Shown one piece after another: positions 1 through 7,530 of a DNA stretch of 33,471 nucleotides. Position 1 is the first letter of the stretch, and every line of letters begins with the position of its first letter. The stretch lies in assembly GCA_027319095.1 (NCBI GenBank), contig DAHVNW010000016.1, positions 1 through 33,471 on the forward strand, given 5' to 3'. The DNA comes from a bacterium (lineage in GTDB: Bacteria > SZUA-79 > Acidulodesulfobacterales > Acidulodesulfobacteraceae). Below the pieces are notes generated by a model that saw only the letters and a list, made by a program, of their open reading frames with translations, searched no databases and was not told the origin of the DNA. A program made the position numbers and the translations under genes.

Positions 1-2
1 AA

Positions 3-485
<483 letters not shown>

Positions 486-486
486 G

Positions 487-577
487 AGTATTTAATCATT
501 TAAAATATAATTATTATTCATTTGATTCATTATATAAAAATTTTTATAATGAATTCAACGGTAAGTATTTAATCATT
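487..577. promoter_or_regulatory. AT-rich direct repeats upstream of the methyltransferase, possible old LysR operator
   Basis: The 14-bp sequence AGTATTTAATCATT occurs at 487-500 and again at 564-577. The second copy is part of the small inverted repeat TTTAAT-C-ATTAAA. Between them is a near-palindrome centred on ATAAAAATTTTTAT (about 533-546). LysR proteins commonly bind paired T-N11-A sites between their own gene and a divergent target, and this is the gap between a LysR remnant and the methyltransferase. In such AT-rich DNA this is only suggestive. Confidence 0.35.
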
Positions 578-647
578 AAATAATTTTGCATAATTTCTAT
601 TAAAACTTATCGTTAATTCAAACTTCAACTTATAAGGAGGAACAAAA

Positions 648-1439
648 ATGGCTTACGTTTGGAACGCGGAAGATTATAAGGAGAACTCTAAATTTCAGAT
701 GAAATGGGGAGAGGAACTAATTGGAAAACTCAATTTACAATCAAAAGATTCGGTAATAGATATAGGCTGCGGAGACGGTAAGATAAGCGCAATGATATCA
801 AAGATAGCGGTTTCTGGTAAAACGTTAGGAATAGACTCCTCGGAAAATATGGTAAAGTTAGCATCAGTTTCTTTTCCTAATGAACAATATCAAAATTTGA
901 CGTTCGCAAAAATGGACGCGGCGGAAATAAAACTTAACGAAAAATTCGACGCGGCTTTTTCTAACGCCTGTCTTCACTGGGTAAAAGACCATGATATGGT
1001 TTTAAAAGGGGTTCGTTCCTGCCTTAAAAAAAACGGTAAAATTTTATTTCAAATGGGCGGAAGCGGAAATGCTCAAGACGTCACTGATTCATTTAGCGAA
1101 GTAATGAAAAAAAATGAATGGAAAAATTATTTCAACGGTTTCATGACTCCGTATTGTTTTTACGGTATGGAACATTACGAAAAATGGCTGCCGGAAAACG
1201 ATTTTAAGACTGTAAGGATTGAATTAATTCCTAAAGACATGGTATATTCCAATAAAGACGCTTTTAAAGGCTGGCTCAGGACGACATGGTTTCCATATAC
1301 CGATCCGCTGCCTGAAACCTTACGCGAGGACTTCCTTTCCGACATCGTTAAAACATACAAAATAAACAATAACGCCGGCAAGCTTGAAAATATCCTCGTA
1401 AAAATGATTCGTCTCGAGGTGGAGGCATATGCTAAATAA
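648..1439 (+). CDS. Class I SAM-dependent methyltransferase (Tam/BioC-like)
   Basis: A 263-residue soluble methyltransferase. Motif I is VIDIGCGDGK (residues 36-45), the glycine-rich SAM-binding loop. The acidic end of strand 2 is D63 in LGIDSSENM. A post-I segment KFDAAFSNACLHWVKDHD resembles trans-aconitate 2-methyltransferase (Tam) and malonyl-ACP methyltransferase (BioC), which carry S-x-x-x-L-x-W-V there. The length also fits the Tam/BioC group. The start is well supported by AAGGAGG at 634-640, seven bases before ATG. No biotin genes lie nearby, so the acceptor substrate cannot be named. The divergent LysR remnant upstream suggests it was once LysR-controlled. It has no obvious operon partner downstream. 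Family is confident, substrate unknown. Confidence 0.8.
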   Translation: MAYVWNAEDYKENSKFQMKWGEELIGKLNLQSKDSVIDIGCGDGKISAMISKIAVSGKTLGIDSSENMVKLASVSFPNEQYQNLTFAKMDAAEIKLNEKFDAAFSNACLHWVKDHDMVLKGVRSCLKKNGKILFQMGGSGNAQDVTDSFSEVMKKNEWKNYFNGFMTPYCFYGMEHYEKWLPENDFKTVRIELIPKDMVYSNKDAFKGWLRTTWFPYTDPLPETLREDFLSDIVKTYKINNNAGKLENILVKMIRLEVEAYAK

Positions 1440-1704
1440 TCAACTTCAACGATTTCATTTATTAAGATTGACTGTCATAAAAATGTTATTTTTTATTAAA
1501 AAAAGATAGTAAAAAATGATAAAATTTGATAAGCTATGAATTATGCCTGAAGCCAGAAAATATAGCGTAATGCCGTATTTTATTATATTTTAATTTTTTA
1601 ATGAGATGTATTCATAATCAGCGATTCTCAGGGAAGATTCATATCGCCGGCTCAAATTAAAAAGCAAAAATAAAGTGATTTATTAAATAATATAAAATAT
1701 TTAA

Positions 1705-1728
1705 CTTAACATAAATATATATGTTAAG
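1705..1728 (+). promoter_or_regulatory. Inverted repeat covering the start codon of the SIMPL gene
   Basis: CTTAACATA (1705-1713) is perfectly complementary to TATGTTAAG (1720-1728) across a six-base loop. The ATG of the downstream gene (1721-1723) lies inside the right arm. In RNA this hairpin would hide the start codon, and no purine-rich ribosome site is visible before it. It could be a translational switch or a regulator-binding palindrome. The stem is AU-rich, so stability is modest. Confidence 0.4.
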
Positions 1729-2431
1729 ATTTAAAATTAATGTTTTGGCTTTTATTTTTATTTTGTCGTTTCCGTTAACCGTTTTCGGTAAATCTTTATC
1801 TTATTATAATTACGGAACAATAACCGCTTCAGGCGCCGGAACGATTAAAATCAAGCCGTCGGGCTCTAAGCTATACGTTGCGGTAAGCATTTTTGACAAA
1901 TCGCATAAAGCAGCATATAAAAACCTTGTGAAGACAATATCGAATATCGCATCCCGCCTTAAAAATAATATGCCCGTAAAATTAATAAAAACCGCTCAAA
2001 TCAATATATCTCCGAATAAGATTTACAGCGAACATCAATGGATAACAAATGGTTATAATGCATCCGAAAACCTGACTATAAAAATTAACGGCAATAAAAA
2101 TACCGATAATGCCGTCTTATATTTATTGAAACATAAATCCGTCCAGATAACTAGAATTGTTCCTACCGTTTCCGATATTGAGAGATTTAAAATTAAAGCC
2201 GTAAAACTTGCCTATCGACATGCCGTTTCAAAAATTAAGGCTGTTTTAAAACTTATAGGCATTAAATCTTACGTCTTGAAAACCGTTAATATTAAAAGCG
2301 CTGCCCTGAGGATTTTTCCAGCCCAGTTTATGATGCCGGCTAATACGGCAATTCAGGCTAAGAAAATATATTTTCCGGGGAAGAATAAAATAACTGCTAA
2401 CGTGTTTATAAAAGTGGGCTATAAAAAATGA
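1721..2431 (+). CDS. Exported SIMPL-domain (DUF541) protein
   Basis: A 236-residue protein with an N-terminal signal peptide (about residues 1-23, hydrophobic LAFIFILSFPLTVFG). A SIMPL/DUF541 domain follows: the opening strand GTITASGAGTIKIKP, the helix KAAYKNLVKTISNIASRL, the strand KTAQINISPNK, the typical YNASENLTIKI strand, and a C-terminal AYRHAVSKIKAVLKLIGI helix. DUF541 proteins are periplasmic or outer-membrane-associated; members include BP26 of Brucella and YggE of E. coli, linked to oxidative stress or channel-like oligomers, but no biochemical role is settled. It stands alone between the methyltransferase and a convergent dehydrogenase. The start codon lies in a hairpin and lacks a clear ribosome site. 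A hairpin terminator follows. Confidence 0.8.
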   Translation: MLRFKINVLAFIFILSFPLTVFGKSLSYYNYGTITASGAGTIKIKPSGSKLYVAVSIFDKSHKAAYKNLVKTISNIASRLKNNMPVKLIKTAQINISPNKIYSEHQWITNGYNASENLTIKINGNKNTDNAVLYLLKHKSVQITRIVPTVSDIERFKIKAVKLAYRHAVSKIKAVLKLIGIKSYVLKTVNIKSAALRIFPAQFMMPANTAIQAKKIYFPGKNKITANVFIKVGYKK

Positions 2432-2486
2432 TTGATGATTTTAGGCCAAATTTATGAAAACATTTTTGCAGATAGAAAATATATTA

Positions 2487-2508
2487 AAAGCTCATAAACA
2501 TGAGCTTT
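2487..2508. terminator. Bidirectional hairpin terminator between convergent genes
   Basis: AAAGCTCAT (2487-2495) pairs perfectly with ATGAGCTTT (2500-2508) over a four-base loop, followed on the plus strand by a T-rich stretch (attcttctt). It lies between the SIMPL gene (+) and the alcohol dehydrogenase (-), where a shared terminator is expected. Confidence 0.65.
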
Positions 2509-2589
2509 ATTCTTCTTGTATATATTGCCCTCGAAAATTATCCAAATATTCTAATGGATAAAAGATTTACGCCAATATCAAAAACTCCT

Positions 2590-3747
2590 TCAATAGCTTG
2601 ATTCTAAAAGCCGTAAAGCTTCTTTTTCGTCTATGGGAGCAGGATTGTTTTGAACGGCGAAGCCCATAGTCATAAAGGCTTCTTTGGAAATTTTAGCAAG
2701 CTTATCTTTTTCGACCCCTAAATATTTTAAAGTAATATTTAATTTTAAAGCGGCAAGGACTTCTTTTATTTTTTCTATTAAAGACGCGGCATATTCGTCG
2801 TCGCTTTTCCCTGCCCTTTTAATGCCGTAATGGTGCGCTATGAGCATGAAATCTCTTTTGCGCGATTCCAAATTGTATTTCATGGACGCGACAGCCAATG
2901 CGGCAAGACCGGCTCCGTGTGCTACGCTTGGATAATTTCCGGATACGGGATGTTCCAAAGCATGTATTATGCCTACGCCGGAAATATCAATGGCAAGCCC
3001 GGCGAGCGCCGAAGCTAAAGCCATATTTCCCCTTGCGTCCAAATTGTCCGGTTCGTTATAAGCCTTAAGCAGGTTATCCTTTAATAGATAAAACGCCTGC
3101 ATGCAGTACGCCGAAGAAAATGCGTTTATTGCCTTGCCGGTAAAAGCTTCCAAGGCATGGACGAATACGTCGAAGCCCGTAGTTGCGGTTACGTAAGGCG
3201 GCATAGACGCCATTATTTCTGGGTCTATAACGGCTTCCTTCGGATACATGCATTCGTATCCAAATCCTGGTTTTTCGCCTGTTTCAGGGTTCGTCATAAC
3301 CGAATATCTATTTACCTCGCTTCCCGTTCCCGAAGTCGAAACAATGGTTATAACGGGTAATGCTTTATCGGCCGGCGTTTTAAGATAATTCCATACGGGA
3401 ATATTGTCTTTGGCGGCAACGGCTATAGCTTTTGCCGCATCGAGCGGGCTTCCGCCTCCAAGCCCTATAATCATCCCTATATTATTTTTCCTTACTATTT
3501 CCGCCGCTTCGTCTATTTCTTTAATAGTAGGGTTTGGGGTAATTTTGTCGTAAACGACAGGTTTGACCCCCGCGTCTTTTAAGCTTTTCGTTACGCGGTC
3601 TAAAGTTCCGGTTTTTTGCATGGAGTTTTTTCCAGTTGCTATTAAAGCGGAATCGGAATATTTTTTTGCTATTCTGCCGGTTTCCGCAATTAACCCGCGT
3701 CCAAAATGGATTTTTACAGGATTATAGACGCCAAAAACATTATTCAT
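2590..3747 (-). CDS. Iron-containing (group III) alcohol dehydrogenase
   Basis: A 385-residue NAD(P)-dependent alcohol dehydrogenase of the Fe-ADH family. The nucleotide-binding loop IGLGGGSPLDAAKA (about residues 94-107) and the VSTSGTGSEV motif are intact. All four metal ligands are present: D193 and H197 in FDVFVHALEAF, H266 in ALEHPVSGNYP, and H277 in VAHGAG. The enzyme would interconvert an alcohol and an aldehyde or ketone; the substrate cannot be read from sequence (1,3-propanediol, butanol, lactaldehyde and ethanol enzymes share this fold). I chose ATG at 3747, since FGVYNPVKIHFG is the usual family start and a G-rich ribosome site lies just upstream; a TTG at 3762 is in frame but adds five atypical residues. 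It diverges from pstS and is monocistronic. Confidence 0.88.
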   Translation of the reverse strand: MNNVFGVYNPVKIHFGRGLIAETGRIAKKYSDSALIATGKNSMQKTGTLDRVTKSLKDAGVKPVVYDKITPNPTIKEIDEAAEIVRKNNIGMIIGLGGGSPLDAAKAIAVAAKDNIPVWNYLKTPADKALPVITIVSTSGTGSEVNRYSVMTNPETGEKPGFGYECMYPKEAVIDPEIMASMPPYVTATTGFDVFVHALEAFTGKAINAFSSAYCMQAFYLLKDNLLKAYNEPDNLDARGNMALASALAGLAIDISGVGIIHALEHPVSGNYPSVAHGAGLAALAVASMKYNLESRKRDFMLIAHHYGIKRAGKSDDEYAASLIEKIKEVLAALKLNITLKYLGVEKDKLAKISKEAFMTMGFAVQNNPAPIDEKEALRLLESSY

Positions 3748-3918
3748 GGTATGACCCCCCAACCTTTCTTTTCTTTATTGGTTAATTATTATGCTCCAGT
3801 ATTGTTTTTATATTTATTATTTTTACAGGTTTTATAGCAATATTATAGCATATAAAATCCATTGTCGCGCAACAGGATTTAAACGCAAATCTTAATGCAA
3901 AAATAAGCGAAAGAGGAA

Positions 3919-3973
3919 TTGTTACAAAAATTTAACATAAATGTAATAAAATTGTAACAATTATTTGTTAAAA
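3919..3973 (+). promoter_or_regulatory. Array of five 11-bp Pho-box-like repeats upstream of pstS
   Basis: The gap between the dehydrogenase and pstS (3748-4080) holds five consecutive 11-bp units, at 3919, 3930, 3941, 3952 and 3963. Their cores are TTGTTACA, TTTAACA, TGTAATA, TTGTAACA and TTTGTTAA, each followed by A/T filler. PhoB and PhoP bind direct repeats of a 6-7 bp core with an 11-bp period, so spacing and location fit a phosphate-response control region. A possible -10, TATAAA, lies at 3985-3990. The periodicity is seen directly; the PhoB-type regulator is inferred and is not encoded in this window. Nothing else recognisable lies in this gap. Confidence 0.6.
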
Positions 3974-4080
3974 TATTTTAAGCATATAAAAATCGTAGTT
4001 ACAATAATAATTGCAATAGTTATAGATATCGATTTTGAAAAATTAATTTAATTTTAATTTCAAGTTACGGAGGAGATTTT

Positions 4081-5175
4081 ATGAACAAAAGCAGTATGAA
4101 AAAAATTTTAGGAGGTTTAACGGTTGCTTCTGCCGTTTTTGCCGTGTCTCTTTTTGCAGCAGGCTGCGCCAAGTCTAAAGCGCCGGCGCCAAGTTCGAAA
4201 GTTCCGGCAGGAACTATTACCATTTCGGGTTCTACCATGCTTTACCCGTTAAATTCGGTGTGGGCAGTCAAGTATGAAAAGCTGCATCCCGGCGTTACCG
4301 TTTCTGTTGCGGGAACCGGTTCGGGTTTCGGAATTTCCAACGCCGCTGACGGCAATATTACCATAGGCGCATCCGATGCCTATCTTACTAAAAGCTTTAA
4401 AAAGAGGTACCCCGACCTTGTTAACGTGCCAGTCGCGCTCGACGATGCGCAGGTTATTTATAACATACCAGGAATACCTAACAACGTAAATCTTAAAATG
4501 ACCCCAAAATTAGTCGCAGAGATTTATATGGGTAAGATTACTAACTGGAATAATCCTGCGTTCAAAAAACTTAATCCGCAATATAAGTTTCCAAATCTTC
4601 ATATATTCGTCGTTCACAGGGCTGACGCAAGCGGAACGACCTTCGATTTCACAAGCCTTTTAACCGATACGTCTAAGGCGTGGGCAAGTAAAGTAGGAAG
4701 AAGCCTTTCGCCGGATTGGCCGACAGGAAGCGGTTATCTCGGCAGCGACGCAGTCGTAGCGGCGGTAAAAAGTACTTCCGGCGGCATAGGATACGTCGGT
4801 CTTGGATGGGTTTTGGAATATCATCTTGCAAGCGCCGCCATGTTAAATAAAGCAGGAAATTATGTGATAGGTTCGGTTAAAACTATTGCCGCTGCCGCTA
4901 ATTCTGCTTTAAAGCAGGGTAATTTTCCGGCTGATTTCGACAAGTCGATAGTTTGGAACGTTTCGGCAAAGAACGCATATCCCGATTCCAACTTTGAATT
5001 CTGGATGTTAAGAAAAAAACAGCCGAATGCCGGCACTGCAAAATCCATTAAGGATTTAGTGAACTGGGCATTAGGTCCGGGACAGGCGACAAAATATACC
5101 GTAAAAACCGGTTTTGCCCCGCTTCCGAAATCGGTTATGCCTAATGTTAAAAAACTTTTGGCCCAGGTAAAATAA
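4081..5175 (+). CDS. pstS: Phosphate ABC transporter substrate-binding lipoprotein PstS
   Basis: A 364-residue phosphate-binding protein. The first 28 residues form a lipoprotein signal ending in LFAAGC with C29 as lipidated cysteine, then a short Ala/Pro/Ser linker. The mature domain begins GTITISGSTMLYPL, followed by GTGSGFGISNAADG and IGASDAYL, the phosphate-binding loops of PstS. A later loop, VVHRADASGTTFDFTSLL, corresponds to the R-x-D-x-SGTT phosphate-contact motif. Ribosome site GGAGGAG at 4069-4075. It is the first gene of the pst locus and is preceded by the Pho-box-like array. Two hairpins after the stop separate it from pstC, a common way to make binding protein in excess over the membrane components. 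Confidence 0.93.
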   Translation: MNKSSMKKILGGLTVASAVFAVSLFAAGCAKSKAPAPSSKVPAGTITISGSTMLYPLNSVWAVKYEKLHPGVTVSVAGTGSGFGISNAADGNITIGASDAYLTKSFKKRYPDLVNVPVALDDAQVIYNIPGIPNNVNLKMTPKLVAEIYMGKITNWNNPAFKKLNPQYKFPNLHIFVVHRADASGTTFDFTSLLTDTSKAWASKVGRSLSPDWPTGSGYLGSDAVVAAVKSTSGGIGYVGLGWVLEYHLASAAMLNKAGNYVIGSVKTIAAAANSALKQGNFPADFDKSIVWNVSAKNAYPDSNFEFWMLRKKQPNAGTAKSIKDLVNWALGPGQATKYTVKTGFAPLPKSVMPNVKKLLAQVK

Positions 5176-5179
5176 ATAG

Positions 5180-5210
5180 ATGGCGCATATGCGCCATATT
5201 TATATTCTTT
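5180..5210 (+). terminator. Palindromic hairpin after pstS
   Basis: ATGGCGCAT (5180-5188) is followed directly by ATGCGCCAT (5189-5197), a perfect 18-bp palindrome starting five bases after the pstS stop, then a T-rich tail (atttatattcttt). It may stabilise the pstS transcript 3' end or act as a leaky terminator, with a stronger terminator 36 bases later. Confidence 0.5.
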
Positions 5211-5232
5211 AGTTATATTCTTAGGTGTCTTG

Positions 5233-5266
5233 GGGGCAGGAAACATATTTAAACCTGCCCCTTTTT
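5233..5266 (+). terminator. Rho-independent terminator after pstS
   Basis: GGGGCAGG (5233-5240) pairs with CCTGCCCC (5254-5261) across a 13-base AT-rich loop, and five Ts follow at 5262-5266. This is a classic intrinsic terminator and would end most pstS transcripts before pstC. Confidence 0.85.
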
Positions 5267-5327
5267 CCTAATATTTTATATCCCGGTATTTTTAGATATT
5301 TTTAGATTAGAAAAATAAAAACGGATG

Positions 5328-5336
5328 TGCTATAAT
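5328..5336 (+). promoter_or_regulatory. Extended -10 promoter for pstC
   Basis: TGCTATAAT at 5328-5336 is a perfect extended -10 element (TGnTATAAT). The -35 position is poor, as is common for extended -10 promoters. It lies downstream of the pstS terminator and about 87 bases before pstC, so pstCAB-phoU can be transcribed independently of pstS. Confidence 0.55.
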
Positions 5337-5422
5337 TATTAAAATAAACTAAAGTCAAAATAATATAAGATAGCCTGCAAATGCGGACGAACGAAGACAA
5401 AACAAGTAAATAAATTAAATAA

Positions 5423-6367
5423 ATGTTTACATTAAAGTATAAAGACGACCTGTTTAAATTTATTCTTTCCGTTTTCGTTCTGTCGGTCGTGTCGATTTTC
5501 GTTATCGCGGTAGCAATCATATTATATTATAGCTATCCTTCCGTTATTAAATACGGCATTTCTTTTGTATGGACAAAAGAATGGAACCCTCCCAAGGAAA
5601 TTTTCGGCGCATTGACTTTTGTCGTCGGAACTTTTGCCGTCACGTTTCTTGCGCTTTTGTTTGCAATACCGTTTAGTTTTGGAATAGGAGTTTTTCTTCA
5701 GGAGTACTGCCCTTATTTTTTAAGGGGAATTTTCACGGTAATAGTCGAAATACTTGCCGGTATTCCAAGCGTAGTTTTCGGCGTCTGGGGCGTATTAACC
5801 ATCGTTCCGTGGCTTCGGCAATACATAGAACCGTTTTTTAACCGTCATTTTTTGGATATTCCTTTTTTGAAGGTAGAGGAAAACATAGGATATGGAATTC
5901 TTGCCGCAAGTATCGTAGTCGCCTTTATGATATTGCCGATAATTTCTTCTATCACTAAAGATTCATTGGCTTCCGTTCCAAAAATCTCAAAAGACGGGGC
6001 TTTGGCTATGGGCGCTACAAAATTGGACGTTATAACTAACGTTTCTTTGCCATATGCTTTAAACGGAATCTACGGCGGCATAATTATAGGATTAGGACGG
6101 GCTATAGGCGAAACGATAGCCGTCGTCCTTTTAATAGGAAATCAGGCGGTAATTCCAAAATCTTTATTCAGCGTCGGCTATACCATATCTTCGGTGCTGG
6201 CGAACACTTTTACTTTTGCCGTAATCAGCCCTATTTACGCTTCGGCGGAAGTCGAGCTTGCCCTTATACTTTTATTTACTAGCCTGATAGTCAATATTAT
6301 AGGGCGAAACATATTAAACAGGGTTATCGGGGGAAGGTTCAGCAGGTCTCAGTTCGGCGGCGGCTGA
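5423..6367 (+). CDS. pstC: Phosphate ABC transporter permease PstC
   Basis: A 314-residue inner-membrane permease of the PstC family. About six transmembrane segments are visible, the first at residues 11-35. Conserved stretches include the periplasmic WNPPKEIFGALTFVVGT, the ILAGIPSVVFGVWG helix, and the cytoplasmic EAA loop DGALAMGATKLDVITNV around residues 191-207, which docks on PstB, followed by GLGRAIGETIAVVLLIG, a hallmark of PstC. It forms the channel with PstA. No convincing ribosome site precedes the ATG (AAATAAATG context). A 214-bp gap carrying a hairpin repeat separates it from pstA, unusual inside a pst operon. Confidence 0.93.
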   Translation: MFTLKYKDDLFKFILSVFVLSVVSIFVIAVAIILYYSYPSVIKYGISFVWTKEWNPPKEIFGALTFVVGTFAVTFLALLFAIPFSFGIGVFLQEYCPYFLRGIFTVIVEILAGIPSVVFGVWGVLTIVPWLRQYIEPFFNRHFLDIPFLKVEENIGYGILAASIVVAFMILPIISSITKDSLASVPKISKDGALAMGATKLDVITNVSLPYALNGIYGGIIIGLGRAIGETIAVVLLIGNQAVIPKSLFSVGYTISSVLANTFTFAVISPIYASAEVELALILLFTSLIVNIIGRNILNRVIGGRFSRSQFGGG

Positions 6368-6456
6368 TAGAAAAAGCAGGTTTGTCTAGATAATAAAAAA
6401 ACTGAACTATACACTTGACGAAGCAATATAGTATTTTAATAAGAACCTATAATAAC

Positions 6457-6522
6457 GGATTGTTTCGCTACGCTCGTAATGACAGCTTTGTTACGTCATT
6501 GTAAGCGCCAGCTAAGCAATCC
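6457..6522. repeat. 66-bp hairpin repeat (MITE/REP-like) between pstC and pstA
   Basis: The element starts GGATTGTTTCGCT and ends AGCTAAGCAATCC, imperfect inverted ends. Inner arms CGTAATGAC (6475-6483) and GTCATTG (6495-6501) also pair. This layout (GGATTGcTTCG ... AATGAC ... GTCATT ... aAGCAATCC) matches a small dispersed intergenic hairpin repeat seen in many bacterial genomes. It is more GC-rich than the surrounding gap. A perfect TATAAT lies just before it at 6448-6453 and a TTGACG at 6415-6420, but they are 27 bp apart and do not make one standard promoter. Confidence 0.65.
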
Positions 6523-6581
6523 TGCTTTGCCAAATGTATAATTCCGTAAAAAATAAACGATTGAATTTAAGTTAAATTAAA

Positions 6582-7493
6582 ATGGAACAGCAATCTAACG
6601 ATCTTTTATTTCCAGTAAACAAAGGGTACATCAAAAGAAAAAAAATATATAACGGCATTGCGATATTTTTTGCGTCGCTTGCATTCGTAATAGGCGCTTT
6701 TCCTGTATTTCATATTATATATAAGGCCGTAGCGATAGGATATAAATATCTTAACTGGCACTTCGTTTCGACCCTGCCTACGGGGTTTCCAATAGGCGCC
6801 GAAGGCGGCATATTAAATGCTATTATAGGAGACGTTTACCTCATAATAATCGCGTCTATTCTTGCAGTTCCTATCGGCATAGGTACCGGTCTTTATCTTT
6901 CGCTTTTCGGCAAAAAAAGGATGAACATGCTGCTGAGGCTTTTAAACGAGCTTATGATAGGAATTCCTTCGATTGTCTGGGGAATTGTGGGCTTTTACGT
7001 GTTCTCTACAAATGCCGGCACCGGTTTCCACTTCGGTTTTTCTGCTCTTGCCGGCGGTTTTACTTTAGGTTTTATTATGACCCCTATTATTGCTCTTTTA
7101 ACGGAGCAAGCGGTCAATCAGATTCCGGCAAGTTATATAGAAGGCGCTCTCGCTATGGGCGCAACGAAATGGCAGGCTACGCGGTCGGTTATATTAAAGG
7201 CCGCGCTCGGAGGCATATTTATCGGGATACTGCTTGGAGTAATGAATATAATCGGGCAGACGGCACCGCTCTTATTTACTAACTATTATAATACCGGTAT
7301 GCCGACGGGCGTAACCGGTCCGGGCGGAGCGGTCGGAGATATGGCGATGCTTATATTTATATATATCCACGAACCTTCAAAAATATTGCATTATAAGGCC
7401 GAAGCCGCATCTGTCGTATTATTGCTGTTCATTTTTTTAATCGATATCGGATTAAGACTGATAAATTATTTAACTAAAAAATTTATTTTATAA
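6582..7493 (+). CDS. pstA: Phosphate ABC transporter permease PstA
   Basis: A 303-residue inner-membrane permease pairing with PstC. The first transmembrane segment is at about residues 24-50. PstA hallmarks are EGGILNAIIGDVYLI, the ELMIGIPSIVWGIVGFYVF helix, the EAA loop IEGALAMGATKWQATRSVIL, then GIFIGILLGVMNIIGQTAPLLFT split over the following helix. The C-terminal region carries the last helix ending in LINYLTKKFIL. It follows pstC in the same direction but after a 214-bp gap with a hairpin repeat, so expression may partly depend on read-through. No strong ribosome site is seen. pstB begins 37 bases after the stop. Confidence 0.93.
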   Translation: MEQQSNDLLFPVNKGYIKRKKIYNGIAIFFASLAFVIGAFPVFHIIYKAVAIGYKYLNWHFVSTLPTGFPIGAEGGILNAIIGDVYLIIIASILAVPIGIGTGLYLSLFGKKRMNMLLRLLNELMIGIPSIVWGIVGFYVFSTNAGTGFHFGFSALAGGFTLGFIMTPIIALLTEQAVNQIPASYIEGALAMGATKWQATRSVILKAALGGIFIGILLGVMNIIGQTAPLLFTNYYNTGMPTGVTGPGGAVGDMAMLIFIYIHEPSKILHYKAEAASVVLLLFIFLIDIGLRLINYLTKKFIL

Positions 7494-7530
7494 TTATATC
7501 ATAATCAGCAAGGGGAGGTATTTATAATTT

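Noticed and set aside
3748-3762. TTG start adding five residues to the alcohol dehydrogenase
   Set aside because: The added residues overlap the G-rich ribosome site, and ATG at 3747 gives the usual family start.
4860-5246. Long minus-strand frame opposite the end of pstS
   Set aside because: It is antisense to a clearly conserved coding region, has no ribosome site and runs through the pstS terminator.
6415-6453. TTGACG and TATAAT before pstA as one promoter
   Set aside because: The hexamers are 27 bp apart; neither has a good partner at 16-18 bp.
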